Part shown: positions 34,036 through 46,244 of the stretch, one piece after another
Layout of the letters: each line of letters begins with the position of its first letter
How positions within the stretch are numbered: the first letter of the stretch is position 1
Source: Iris pallida
Taxonomy: Eukaryota; Streptophyta; Magnoliopsida; Asparagales; Iridaceae
Assembly (NCBI GenBank): GCA_029216955.1
Contig: JANAVB010029819.1
Span: forward strand, 36,685,331-36,749,330
Length of the DNA: 64,000 bases
Direction: 5' to 3'
Position numbers and translations under genes: made by a program
The notes under the pieces: model-generated
Told to the model about the DNA's origin: nothing
Database searches by the model: none
Seen by the model: only the letters and a program-made list of their open reading frames with translations

Positions 34036-35570
34036 TCCGAGAAGATGGGTTACAAGCTTCCATCTGGTCTTTCTTTTGTGTAAAGAGTGTGCTCATATAG
34101 ACATTTCTAAAATCCATGTTTCTCAAAGTATAAGTTGATACGACTGTACCAAGCTCTTGGAGATTGTTTAAGGCCATGTAATGCTTTCTTCAATTTGTAG
34201 GTTGTCTTCTTCTCCTTTCTTCACAAAACCAAGAGGTTGCTCAAGATAAACCTCTTCTTCAAGGATGCCATTTATGAATCCGACTTCACATCCATTTGGA
34301 ATATTTTTCAACTATTTTGAGCTGCAAGAGATATCATTAGTCTAACAGTTTCAATTCTTGAAACAGGCGCAAAGACTTCTGTGTAGTCTTCTCCTTCCTT
34401 CTGCTTGTATCTTTTGCTACAAGCCTTGCGTTGTACTTGTTGGTTGAGCCATCAGGATTCTTCTTGAGTTTCTACACCCATTTCACAAAAATAGGAATCT
34501 TGTGTGATGGAAGATCTGTGAGCTCCCACGTTTCATTCTTCTCAATAGACTTTATCTCCTCTTTCATTGCTCGCCTCCAAGTTTCTTCCTTATTTGCTCA
34601 AATGAAATTGGATCTTCTCCTACAAAGAAAGCAAAATAGACAGTATCATTTAATTCAACTTGCTTAGTTGAGTCATAAAGTTCTTGTATACATCTCATTT
34701 TTTAGGAGATCTTTGATGCACATCTTCTCTTGGTGAAGTTGGGATGCACTTTCGGTTTGAGAGTCAACTTCTTCACCGTCTTCTATAAGAGTATGAGTTA
34801 GGTTGAAGCTTCGTCAAATCGAATATCTCGACTGATCACAATCAACTTTGTTGCTGGATTGTATAACTTGTAGACTTTGCTTCTTTCACTATAGCCAACA
34901 AATATACACTTTTCTGCCTTGTCATCGAGCTTGGACCTTATAGCATCAGGAATGTGTACATAGGCAATTCTCCCAAAGATTATTAAGTGTTGAACACTTG
35001 GCTTCACTCTGTACCATGCTTCATGAGGTGTGATGTTCTGTAAACTCTTCGTTGGTGATCTGTTTATCAAGTAAATAGCACACGAAACAGCTTTTATCCA
35101 TAAAGCTTTGTCTAGCTTCTTTCTACTGAGCATGCACCTCACCATGTCCAAAATGGTACGGTTCTTTCTTTCACAAACACCATTTTATTGTGGTGTATAT
35201 CCGACATTTAGTTGATGCTTTATTCCATGACCTTTACAGAACTTTTCAAATCCATTTGAAAGATATTCACCACCACGATCAGTTCTCAAAGTTTGTATAT
35301 GAAGGCCAAAAAAAATTCAACTTCAGCTTTGAATTCTTTAAAGGCTTTAAAAGCATCAATTTTTTTTTTGAGAAAATAAGTCCATACTTTTCTTGAGTAA
35401 TCATCAATAAAGGAGATAAAATATCTATTACCTCCATGAGATGTAACTTGCATTGGTCCACATAAGTCTGAATGAACAAGTTGAAGTGGCTTCTTGGCTC
35501 GGCAAGTGGATTACAACGGGAATGAAGATCTATGAAGCTTTCCGATTTGATAATCTTCACAAACATCATC
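34036..35570 (-). pseudogene. Copia A integrase and reverse transcriptase remnant
   Basis: Integrase sequence (35569-35279) leads into the C-terminal integrase block (35151-34798: RSPTKSLQNITPHEAWY, CIFVGYSERSKVYKLYNP). The RT follows in broken frames: NPDGSTNKYNARLVAK near 34440, then LKKALHGLKQSPRAWYSR near 34160. Frameshifts and stops are numerous. The sequence ends before the YVDD catalytic motif, so the polymerase could not work. Confidence 0.85.
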
Positions 35571-35811
35571 AGCGGAATAGATTTGAGGCAGCCCTTTGAC
35601 CTTCTTCTTTCTCACTAATTGCTTCAAGCTTCCATAATTCAAATGACCAAACCTGCCATGTCATATATAGTTTGGAGCTTCCACCATCAATGCTACTGAA
35701 ATATGACAAGTTGAAACAGATCAATTTATGCAATAGCACTATTTGCAACAAGTTGACTGTTCTTCGACAAAAAACAAGCATTGTTTCTAAAATGAATATC
35801 AAACCCTTTTC

Positions 35812-36285
35812 TTAAGAGACATCACTTAGAAGATTGCTTTTTAGTCCTAGGATGTAGTATACATCTTCCATCTTTTCGATACTTCCAGATCTTGTTTTGA
35901 AAGTAATTTTACCAACGCCTTCTATTTTGTATGCTCTGTCATCAGCAATCTTTACTTGGCGAAGGACAAATTTTGTTAAGCTTGTAAATAAATTCTTATT
36001 TTCTGTCATATGCTTGCTAGCACCGCTAACAAGATACCACAAATTATCCAAGTTACCACCATAACAAGCAAGCAACAAAGTATCTTGATGGTTACCTTGA
36101 TCTTTATGAACAGGCCGCTTCTTTTTTCCAGCATTCATTGATAGTGTGGCCTGGTTTGTGGCAAAGATAGCATTCAAAGTAGCCACGACATCTTCCTCTT
36201 TGATGACCACGACCTCGTCCTCTTTGTGAGCCTCTTTGTGAGTATATGGAGTTGAAGTTGTCTTCTTTTTCTTCATTCTGATTAT
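35812..36285 (-). pseudogene. Copia A zinc knuckle and protease remnant
   Basis: In one frame the gag tail is Gln/Arg/Gly-rich (SQRGSQRGRGRGHQRG) and ends in the zinc knuckle CYLCHKPGHTINEC. After a frameshift the protease reads LVSGASKHMT, where the catalytic Asp of the D-S-G-A motif is Val. A typical beta-rich protease and flap region follows (VYYILGLKSNLLSDVS). Copia B inserted at 36286, inside gag just upstream of the knuckle. Confidence 0.87.
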
Positions 36286-36609
36286 TGTTGGAATTGTTGG
36301 AAAAAAATTTGACAAAATTCCTAAAGCATGCAAATCACAAGATATAAATCTAAGAAAGGAATTAAAGAGTTTAGGATTCAAGGCACGTTATAACGCTATC
36401 CTTAGAATAGAATTTCGGCCCCACGAACTGTGCAGCGGGTTGCAGGCGATCTCTCCCCGAAATACAACGAATCCCTTCCGATCCACAGCACCATGCACCC
36501 CGTAGTGAATCCCACGAACGATCACAGCCTTGCCCAAAGAAGGAGTTGGACGGAGGAGAAGAGAAAGGTTCTGGTTGCGATTTTTCTCTTCTGCGAACAA
36601 ATTTTCGAA

Positions 36610-36640
<31 letters not shown>

Positions 36641-37107
36641 TTTTTTGTATCCAAAAAACTGATCAACTGTTTTGATTTTTAAAATCAAATCTCTCTGTTC
36701 ATGGCCAGAATTATCTCTGTGATCCAAAAATACCGTAACGGAATTACGTGGTAACAGTTCTACGGAAGACCAGGCAACTAAACTAAATAACAAAAATTAA
36801 ATCAAATAAAAATAAGCTAGAAAATTACTTTTATACCCTTAGTCCGGTCTGCGGCACGCAAGCGTGCAAAGTGCTAATTGCGCAACAAATAAATGCGTCA
36901 AAAACGTGTATTGAATCGCGTACCCGCTCGTGGGTTGGATGGGATGTAGCCCATCCCCTACAAAATTCACTTACCCACTAAGGAGGGGAAAGCCTTATAT
37001 GGAAAGGAGAACTTTTTCTCCTTTTCCATGTAGGACTAAAAGAATGGATACCTTTTTGAATCACATATGGGTTGCTTCCCAAGCAACAAAGCCATCAAAA
37101 ACCAACA
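36286..37107 (-). repeat. 3' LTR of copia B
   Basis: About 822 bp; the start may be 36286 or 36295 because TGTTGGAA occurs twice. A GA microsatellite lies at 36608-36641. From 36646 onward it matches 49702-50156. Confidence 0.85.
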
Positions 37108-37684
37108 ATCCCCCACATGATTCAAAAAAGGACAAAAAGTATATAGATCGATAGAACGATAGGAAATAAAAAAAGATTTAGACAGTTACAATGTGTATCA
37201 GAGGAAGGTGTCTTCCGAACTTGAACCTCCTCTTAGTGTTGTACATTTCATCTATACAGACGCAAAGTGACGTAAGTCTTGAACTTAGGATCTTATTTGT
37301 ATAGAATCAACATACACACAAACACATTACAGGCATTTGATCGTATCAACAGTTGTGCACTTTTCGGCCATGTGCTTATCTTGGTTTCTTGAGAGCTCTA
37401 GAGAATAACCCGAGTTACCATAGAAAGCGGCCCCACTTTCACTCCCAAATAGGTAAATCTTTCTGGGTATTCTACAATTTATATACCCTACTTTACAAGC
37501 CACAGATTCATTAAGATTTTACAATCAACCTCCTTCTTATTGCAGATCAACACTATATAGTAGAGGAATGGTTCATTACAATTACATTCATATAGTGCTT
37601 TCCAGTCACACATCAATTTTCTTGTTACCTATTGAACATTTTCTTGGTGCTACCAATCGAAGTTCGGGTTGCCTTTGAGGTGAC
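37108..37684 (-). other. 3' untranslated region of copia B
   Basis: Sequence between the pol stop and the purine tract; no open frame of note. Confidence 0.6.
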
Positions 37685-39690
37685 TCAATCTATGGGCTTC
37701 AACCCCATGCCTCTTGACGTCTCCAACACTAGTCTCCTTGAGAGACCTTTAGTTAGAGGATCCGCTAGATTGTTCTTTGATCTGATGAAGTTAATTACAA
37801 TTACTCTACTGGACCGTAATTGCTTCACCGGATTGTTCCTCGGACGTATATGTCTGGATTTTTCATTATAGCTTGTCCTTTGAGCCTTTGCTATAGCAAC
37901 TTGGCTGTCATATTATACATGGATAGCAGGAACTGGTTTGCTCCACAGAGGAATATCTGTTACCAGATTCCTGAGCCAGTCTGCTTCCTCACTGGTGAGA
38001 TCAAGAGCTATGAACTCTGCCTCCATAGTCGATCTAGATATACAGTTCTGTTTGGTAGAGTTCCAAGTGACAGCGGCTCCTTCCAATATGAATACATATC
38101 CACTTGTGGCTTTGGTCTCATCTGTATCTGAATTCCAGTTTGCATTATTGTACCCTTCCAATACAGATGGGTATCCTCCATAGAATAATTCATGGGATAA
38201 CGTGCCTTTCAAGTATCTCATTACCCTTTCTAAGGCAGTCCAGTGTGAACTATTCGGACTGCTTGTGTATCGACTAAGTTTTTCTACTACGTAGAAAATA
38301 TTAGGTCTGGTATGGTTGGCAATATAGTTCAAACATCTAATTTGCTGAGAATACTTGAGCTGAGCCACACTGTCTCCTTTGTTCTTCTTCAACCTGATAA
38401 TTGCATCATATGGAGTGCTTACAGGTTTAGAATCAAAATAGTTAAAATCTTTTTTAGGACCTTTTCTATATAGTGAGATTGGGAGATACCAATTCCCTTA
38501 TAAGTGTGACTTAATTTAAGTTCTAAAATCACATCAGCAGGTCCTAAATCTTTCATATCAAAAAATTGAGACAAAAATATTTTGATATCATTAAGAATAT
38601 CCATGTCAGTGCCAAAAATAAGAATGTCATCAACATATAAGCACAATATTACACATGAGCTACTAACAGTTTTGCTATAGACACATTTATCAGAATCATT
38701 AATAGTAAAACCATAAGATAGAATTACCTTATCAAATTTATCATGCCATTGCTTAGGCGCTTGTTTCAGCCCATAAAGAGATTTAATCAATTTGCATACC
38801 TTGTGTTCTTGTCCTGGAACAACAAACCCTTCAGGTTGTTCCATGTAAATCTCTTCCTGTAAATCTCCATTCAAAAACATAGTTTTTACATCCATTTGAT
38901 GAATAAACAGTTTATGAACAGATAAAATAGAAATTAACATTCTAATTGTGACAATTCTAGTAACTGGAGAGTAAGTGTCAAAAACATCTACTACTTTCCT
39001 TGTTTGAACCCTTTAGCAACTAACCTTGGTTTGAATTTTTCGATAGACCCATCAGGCCTTAGCTTCTTTCTGAAGATCCATTTGCAACAAATTGGTTTGC
39101 AACCTACAGGAAGGTCAACTAAATCTCAGGTTCTATTTGACATAATAGAATATATTTCATTATTAATGCCTTCCTTCCCAAATAGTAAATCTATAGAAGA
39201 CATAGCCCCTTGATAAGATATAGGGTCCTCTTCAACAAGGTAAGTGAAAAAACTTTCTCCTAGGTTTAGTTCTCTTCTAGTTCTTTTACTCCTCCTAGGT
39301 TCTACTAGGATTTCTACGTGAGAACTAGATGTTGCAATAGGAACTTGTGCAAATATAGAAGATCTAGGGGTTCTATTTTTTAAAGAAAAAACATTTTCAA
39401 AAAATATAGCATCACTGGATTCCATAACTGCGTTTGCATCAATACCATTAACCTCACTCTTAATAACAAGAAATCTATAAGCAATATTATTTTGAGCATA
39501 AACCAAAAATACACAGTCTACGGTCTTGGGTCCTAATTTCCTTTTCTTAGTAGGAGGGACAGAAACTTTAGCAAGACACCCCCACACTTTGAAATATTTC
39601 AAAGATGGTTTTCTGCCCTTCCATAATTCGTAAGGGGTTTTATCAATCTTTTTAAAAGATATTTTATTCAGAATATGGCATACAAAAAGT
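37685..39690 (-). pseudogene. Copia B integrase end, reverse transcriptase and RNase H
   Basis: The integrase C-terminal block (39602-39126: KYFKVWGCLAKVSVP) opens the piece. RT follows (38940-38419) with HQMDVKTMFLNGDLQEEIY, SLYGLKQAPKQWHDKFD and an intact YVDDILIFG. RNase H (38392-37913) contains TRPNIFYVVEKLSRY and SRSTMEAEFIALD. Its catalytic SDANW-type motif reads NNANW, so the Asp is lost. The frame then breaks and ends TSRGMGLKPID at 37685. The gypsy insertion at about 39690 cuts the upstream integrase core away. Confidence 0.9.
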
Positions 39691-39774
39691 AAGGCTCTGA
39701 CCGTGGTTCAGATTCAGAACAGGCAGAGAGGTCACCAGCAGAGGGGACCAGCACCAAGAGGATAAGGTCAAGCG

Positions 39775-40287
39775 ATGGTTCTGACCGTGGCAGAAGAATT
39801 GGCATCAGGTGAGGTGGTGGCAGGTACCATTCTCGTTAACTCTTTTCCAGTATCAGTATTATTTGGTTCAGGTGCATCGCATTCATTCATGTCTGCACGA
39901 TTCGCAACACGGATAGGACTGGAGCCGGAGTCATTATCTATACTTACTGGTAACGGTCTTGTAGGAGTAGATAGAGTATTTTCCTCGTGTCGAATTGTAG
40001 TTAGCGGTAGAGATTTTTTTGCTAGATTGATAAAATTTTTGATGGCCGACTATGATGTGGTCCTAGGAATGGATTGGTTGAAGAATCAATATGCAAGAAT
40101 AGACTGCCATCTTGGCAGGATTATTTTTGGTATTCCCGGCGAAGTAGAGTTTTCATTTTCCAGAGGCGAAGTAGAACCTTCTCCACTAGTATTGCGGATG
40201 GCAGTAACAGAAGCGGTTCAGTTTTCCAGAATAGTAGAAGAGTTTCCTTATATATTTCCCGAAGAGCTTCCAGGCATGCCCCCAGAG
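39775..40287 (+). pseudogene. Gypsy aspartic protease remnant
   Basis: The frame covers the end of gag and the retropepsin fold (GTILVNSFPVSVLF, then GSGASHSFMS, and VVLGMDWL). The catalytic D of the usual F-D-S-G-A motif is Gly here, so it should be inactive. The linker to RT ([11 protein letters not shown]) runs into a GA repeat that shifts the frame. Confidence 0.87.
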
Positions 40288-41104
40288 AGAGAGAGAGAGA
40301 GAGTTCACCATTGATTTGATTCCAGGAACGGCACCAGTATCGGAGAGAGTCTACAGGATGGCACCCTCCGAATTGGAGATCTTGTACAAGATGATTGAAG
40401 AACTCAGTACCAAGAGATTCATTCGTGCTAGTGGATCACCTTGGGGAGCCCCGATGCTTCTTTTGAAAAAGAATGATGGTACGTTAAGATTATGTGTTGA
40501 TTATCGTACCTTAAACTCTATGACAATCAAGAACATATATCCTCTACCATGGATAGATGATTTATTCGATCAACTCAGTGGAGCGACAGTATTCTCGAAG
40601 ATTGACTTGCGGTCAGGATACCATCAAATCAAAGTAAGAGAGCAAGACATCCCGAAGATAGCATTTAGATTAAGATATGGGTATTGGAAATTCCTTGTTA
40701 TGCCATTTGGAGCGACCAATGCGCCAGCCGTATTTATGGATCTCATGAATCGTATCTTCATGTCCTATTTGGACCAGTTCGTGATAGTGTTTATAAACGA
40801 CATCTTAGTCTATAGCAAGAATGAGGCAGAGCATGAGCAATATCTTCGTGTAGTCCTTCAGATTCTCAGGGAACACCAGTTGTACGCGAAGTTCAGCAAG
40901 CGCGAGTTTTGGCTTGACCGTATTTCTTACTTTGGTCACATCATCACCAGAGGTGGAGTGGAAGTGGACCCCCAGAAGATAGTGTCTATAGAGACATGGC
41001 TAGTACCCAGTACCTTAGCAGAAGTTTGCAGTTTTCTAGGATTAGCCGGCTATTACCGACGGTTTGTATCAGACTTCGCCCGAATTTCAGCACCCCTGAC
41101 GTAG
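40288..41104 (+). pseudogene. Gypsy reverse transcriptase remnant
   Basis: Motifs in order are [49 protein letters not shown] with [21 protein letters not shown] and then [13 protein letters not shown]. The normal F-x-D-D motif has Asn for the first Asp. The C-terminal [12 protein letters not shown] block is present. A stop at 41102-41104 and a frameshift separate it from RNase H. Confidence 0.92.
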
Positions 41105-41165
41105 TTGACTTGCAAGGAAGTACAATTTGCTTGGATAGTAGAGTGCCAAAATTTTATTTGAGAAG

Positions 41166-41765
41166 TTGAAGCAAAGATTGATCACGGCCTCCATTCTCAC
41201 GCTTCCAAATGGGACTGAAGGATTTACACTTTATTGTGACGCGTCAGGCAGAGGATTGGGATGTGTCTTAATGCAGCATGGTAAGGTAGTAGCTTATGCG
41301 TCACGTCAGCTTTGTGATCATGAAAGGAATTACCTAACCCACGACTTGGAATTAGAAGCGGTGGTTTTCGCACTTATGCTATGGAGGCATTACTTGTATG
41401 GAGATCGGATAGAGATTTTTACCAACCACAAGAGTCTTAAGTACGTGTTTACTCAGAAGGATCTTAACATGCGTCAGAGGAGATGGCTAGAGCTACTTGT
41501 GGATTATGACGTCAACCTGCAGTATCATCCTGGGAAGGCCAACGTAGTTGCAGATGCGTTGAGTAGAAGAGCCGGAGTTTATTTCATGACAGCACAACCA
41601 GAGTTGTTAGCAGATCTTCAAAAGATGGGTATAGAGATAGTTCTTCTCACTAATGTAGTATTGATGGCCAGTATACAAGTTCAGTCCAATATAGTTGAGA
41701 GGATCAAGATAGCTCACTCGACAGATTCTAAGCTTCGACGGCTTCGAGCAGAATGTGAAACATGA
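41166..41765 (+). pseudogene. Gypsy RNase H remnant
   Basis: The region has [44 protein letters not shown] and the tether-like [15 protein letters not shown], all typical of the gypsy RT-associated RNase H. The catalytic Asp (CDAS), Glu (ELEA) and final Asp (ADALS) are kept. A TGA at 41763-41765 ends the open frame inside the linker to integrase. Confidence 0.9.
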
Positions 41766-43118
41766 TGGAGAGCAGAGTTATGCATTCATAAGGATGGTAC
41801 ACTTCGATATGGAATACGTCTTTGTGTACCTAGTGGTGACATCAGACAACAGATCCTGGTAGAGGCTCACAGTTTACAGTATTCAATTCATCCCGGTGGT
41901 ATAAAGATGTATCGTGATATTCATCAGCATTTCTGGTGGAAGGGCATGAAGAGGGAGATAGCTCAGTTTGTCTCTCGTTGTTTAGTTTGCCAACAAGTCA
42001 GAGCTGATCATCAAAGACTAGCTGGACTTTTTTAGCCTTTACCAATCCCAGAATGGAAGTGGGAGCATATTACCATGGATTTTGTAACTGGATTACCTAA
42101 AATCCCAGCTGGCTGGGCTGCTATATGGGTTATAGTTGACCGTCTCACCAAGGTAGCACATTTTCTTCCTTTCAGGATTGGTCAGTCGACTGAACAACTA
42201 GCAGAGATGTACCTCAGGAAGATAGTCAGGTTGCATGGAGTGCCAGTTAGTATCATATCGGACAGAGATTCAAGATTCATATTGCACTTTTGGCGGAGTC
42301 TTCAAGTGAGTTTGGGGACTCGTCTCAAGTTCAGTTCAGCTTATATTCTACAGACAGATGGTCAGTCAGAACGCACGATCCAGACTCTTGAAGATATTTT
42401 GCAATATTGTATGCTTGACTTCGGTGGTTCGTGGAAAGATCACATGTATCTAGTAGAGTTCTCCTATAATAACTGTTTCCAGGCTAGTATCCAGATGGCA
42501 CCATTTGAGGTATTATATGGCAGAAAGTGCAGATCTTCGTTAGCATAGGATGATATAGGCGAGAGGCAAATGCTTGGTCCAGAGATGGTTACGCAGACTA
42601 TCGAGGTGGTCAGACAAGTCAGAGATCATCTTCGAGTTGCGCAGGATCGCCAGCGCCATTGGGCCGATTCTCTTCGACGTCCCCTTGAGTTTTGTATCGG
42701 TGACCACATATTCCTTAGGATCTCGCCTACCCGTGGCGTCATTCGTTTTGGCGTACGGAAAAAGCTTAGTCTTAGTTATATAGGGTCGTTCGATATTCTT
42801 GAGCGAGTAGGTGATGTGTTCTATTGTCTCGCTCTTCCGCCATCGTTACGTGAGGTACATGACGTGTTCCATGTATCCCAATTACGATGGTAAATCTTGG
42901 ATCCGAGCCATATCCTTGATAGTTCGAAATTGGTTGTTGGTACCAACCTTTCGTATGAGGAAAGGCCCGTATCCATATTAGACCGAAGAGAGAAGGTACT
43001 CAGGAACAAGACTATTAGTTTAGTTCGCGTTGCTTGGGGTCATCACTCTTTGGGTGAGTCAACGTGGGAACGTGAGGATGATATTCGATCACGATATCCA
43101 CACTTGTTTGACTCATAA
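41766..43118 (+). pseudogene. Gypsy integrase with chromodomain-like C-terminus
   Basis: The H2C2 zinc module is visible (HSIHPG-type start near 41885, CLVCQQVRADHQ). The core has WVIVDRLTKVAHF, SDRDSRF and TDGQSERTIQTLED, giving an intact D, D, E set. A GPFEVLYGR-like block follows with a TAG in place of Trp at 42547. The C-terminal part includes VFHVSQLR and ends in RVAWGHHSLGESTWEREDDI, a chromodomain-like tail that in related elements guides insertion to heterochromatin. Stops near 42034, 42547 and 42892 interrupt the frame. Confidence 0.88.
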
Positions 43119-43284
43119 TGTATAATGTCTTCCTTATGCCTTATACTTTTAAATTCCTCGCTTGTATGAATGATTGCCTAATTGACTGCTAGTCGTAGAT
43201 TGTTGTGATTAGTATAGCTTGCTCGGACATCTCTAGCCTCTTAATTAAATTTCGAGGATGAAATTCTTTTAAGTTGGGTAGAGT

Positions 43285-45940
43285 TGTCACTCCCGTTTTT
43301 CCGTTATACGTATTTTCAGTATACGTGTATGGATTTCTAACATTTGTCGGGTGACCCGTGTTTTGACTTGTCTTGCTTAGCTAGTCTTTGTTTAATCTTG
43401 ATTCGATTTATTTTGTCTTGGTTTAATTTAGTTGTCTCATCATGGCATGTTAACTTGGCTTGGCTTGGTTTGGTTTAGGTTAAGTTGGTTCATCATAAAG
43501 AACCTTATATTTAACCCAACTCCACTCTCTCTCTCTCCTCCATAACTCTTTATTTACTCTTCTTTATTTACCTCTCCACCTATACCTTAGGCAAGTGCAA
43601 CTTGCTTCATGAAGGAACCCCCATTTTTATTATTTCATTGTCTTCCCTACAAGTTTCTGAGACTCTTTAGTACTTAGCATTTTTTTTATTTTGGTGGATA
43701 ATTTCTTATAGATCTAAGTTTACTTTACTTTCAAAATTCTTGGGTTTTGATTTATCAATCTTTGTTATTTTTAAGTTTTGATTGTTCTATGTTGTAGAGA
43801 ATTTTGTTCTACCCAATTTAGACCATTGAAAATCCAGATTTCGACTTATTTTGAGTAAGTTAGGCCACTTTTAGTTCATGGGTTTCCATGAACACATGCG
43901 GGCTGCTTGGAGAAGATGAGCAGTGCTGGGCGCATAGCCATTGATATGCGCCCAAGCCACATATTTCTTCATGCTTGGGTGCATAGCCATTGATATGCGT
44001 CCAAAGCAATATGCATACTTCCTTCTGCTTGGGCGCATAGCCATTATATGTGCCCAAACCATATAGTTCTTCCAGCTTGGGCACATAGCCATTAATATGC
44101 GCCCACTGAGACATAGAAGACAGTCTCCCATGCTTCCTTTAAGTGCACCTTGTCCCTAGCATGTGGGCGCATGCTGTTCTGGGCGAATGCTGTCCAGGAT
44201 GCATGTTTTCCTAGGCGCATGCTGCCCCTGGGCGCATGGTGTCCTGGCACCCTCTTCTTTTATCCCTCGCGCCATTTTTTGCCATGATAATTCATGTTAC
44301 ATTACCCAGGCTTGTCCACATGGTTCTTAGTGTAATATTAGGATCTTTGTTTGTACCATGTACTTGACTTGTTCTTTGATGACCCGACTTAATAACTTAT
44401 TGAGCATGATAGACTTGAGCATGACATGACTTGCTAGCATTGGACTTGGCATGAACACGACTTGACACGAACTTGGACATGATAATATGAACCAGTCTTG
44501 ATAATTCTTGATAGTGGCCCATCGCGGCCCACTATTGACAAGGAACAAGTAAACTTGACATGACATGTATAAGCTTGATAGTGGTCCATTGTGGCGCACT
44601 CTTGACAAGTAATCCTGACAAGTAATCTTGACAAGTAACAAGTAACTCTCGTCTTGACACCGTGGGTGATTTTTCTTGATTGTGCCTGTACAAGCTATAT
44701 GTCCCATCTTGCATCATGATTAGGACATGGATTTCTGATTACCATGGTCAGGGATTCATACTGAATCTGACTAAGTTAATGACTAGATTGATCAAGTAGC
44801 TCATAACGAGATTTTTCAGTCACAGGCAATCCCGTTATCTGGATGCCTCGTGTGGACTTGAAGCATACCGACGAGTAGGGCACATTTCCAGTACACTGTC
44901 ATGTATTGCACCATAAATTCATCTAATCAACTCTCTCAACCTGCGGAAGGATAACTGAGTAGTCTGTAAGGCTTGTGACTGCTTGAACATCTCATTGCAT
45001 CTTGTAGTAATTAGGCTTGTGATAACCCTAGTTAGTTAATGTATCAAGTCGTACTCATTGCTTGGCCGTGATTGATGAATGGAATTCCGTCTAGTCTAGC
45101 TTGTCTAGAAGCAGTACATGATTACTTCTGTGCATTTTGATTTATGCCTTACTGTTGTTGATGAATGATTAGAGACTAAGTTATGTTCAGGTGAAGGGTT
45201 ACAACCCCGGTCCTTGTTTGATTTACGGGTTGTAACTTGGCTTCCGCGACAACTCCTTAGTTATCTTATCATTTTTATCATATTTCTAACTCTTGCTCTT
45301 TTCTTTTTATTATTCATGTCATTGTGTTCTAATATGCTAGTTTTAGTTACTAAGTGAAGCCTCCCTTGTGTCACTTGCTCTTTCTGGGGTTTGACCCACT
45401 GGTTTTGTATGGCCAGATTTCGGCATAGCTCCCGAGGTTCTTCCAGCCTTCCAGCTAGATGGTGAACACTAGACGTAACCCTGGCAACGAGTGGGTTTTA
45501 TTTGCTCTCCCACTCTATTATAAATTATTCTTTTGAGACGTTTAGTCGCCGAGCAAGTGTTAGCTCATGTTAAATACTTATATTTTTCTGTCTGCCTATG
45601 GGCTGTAACATGATTAACAAATCCTAGGGTTGATCATGTATGACTTAAACTCTTGCTAGTCTTCGTATTTTGTATGACTAGCTTCATGATCATCTGAATA
45701 TGTAATGTATGGGATGCCTTACTTTGTATGTCTGATGATCTACCATCTTGTAACATGTGTTTACTTGCTTGAGATTGAGACACTAGGCTTGTTCTTGACC
45801 TTAAGAGACTGATGACTTACAGATAAACCCTCACGCATCTAGATAGACGTGACCGTATTGCGAGGTGGGATGCACTTCAATGTACGTAGCTGGTTGTGTC
45901 TGTCCTCCGTTCTCCAGTATTCTGGTTCTAGGGCGTGACA
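43285..45940 (+). repeat. 3' LTR of the truncated gypsy element
   Basis: About 2656 bp from TGTCACTCCCG to GGGCGTGACA. It follows a purine-rich stretch and is clearly related to the solo LTR at 46245-49130 (shared CTTTCTGGGGT, GCAACGAGTGGGTTT, CTGTAACATGATT and TCTCCAGTATTCTGGTTCT words). It contains a GGGCGCAT minisatellite. Confidence 0.88.
43915..44260 (+). repeat. GGGCGCAT minisatellite in gypsy LTR
   Basis: About ten copies of GGCGCAT or ATGCGCCC, mostly in the form CTTGGGCGCATAGCCATTGA followed by the inverted word ATATGCGCCCA. Runs of short open frames here are artefacts. Confidence 0.8.
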
Positions 45941-46239
45941 CATTTCCCCATAAATTCCCATTTAGGGAGATTACAATTCGGTCAGACTCAAAAACTAGTT
46001 TGCAGCCATATTTATTTAACAAATATCCAAAAATTAGATTTTTTTTGTTCACGTCCGGTACGTGCTGCACATTATGCAAAGGGAGGATCTTGCCGAAGAC
46101 AACTTGAGATTCACTCTTCCCTTTCTAAGCACTCTAGCAGCACTCGAGTTCTCCATAGCTACTGATTCACCTTCCTCGACGATCAGGATTCTAGAATCCC
46201 TGGTTCTTCTTCCTGTGGCGACATTGCCTAGCAATGTGT
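45941..46239 (-). pseudogene. Copia B gag-pre-integrase fragment
   Basis: On the minus strand the sequence opens with the second half of the gag zinc knuckle (HIARQC), then ESVAMENSSAARVLRKGRV and, after a one-base deletion near 46085, NVQHVPDVNKKNLI and YGCKLVFESDRIVI. This is the usual region between protease and integrase zinc module. The protease active-site part is missing. It is the bridge between the gag piece at 49136 and the pol piece at 39690. Confidence 0.82.
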
Positions 46240-46244
46240 CCAGG

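Larger units (their letters stand above)
39691..45940 (+). mobile_element. Truncated Ty3-gypsy chromovirus-type element inside copia B
   Basis: Plus-strand order is protease, RT, RNase H, integrase and a chromodomain-like C-terminus, the Ty3-gypsy arrangement, followed by one 2.66-kb LTR (43285-45940). The 5' LTR and gag are missing; the left junction joins copia B integrase directly to the gypsy protease. The long LTR and C-terminal domain suggest a Tekay/Del-like chromovirus. About 0.9 kb of copia B integrase is also missing across this insertion, so insertion and deletion went together. Confidence 0.88.
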
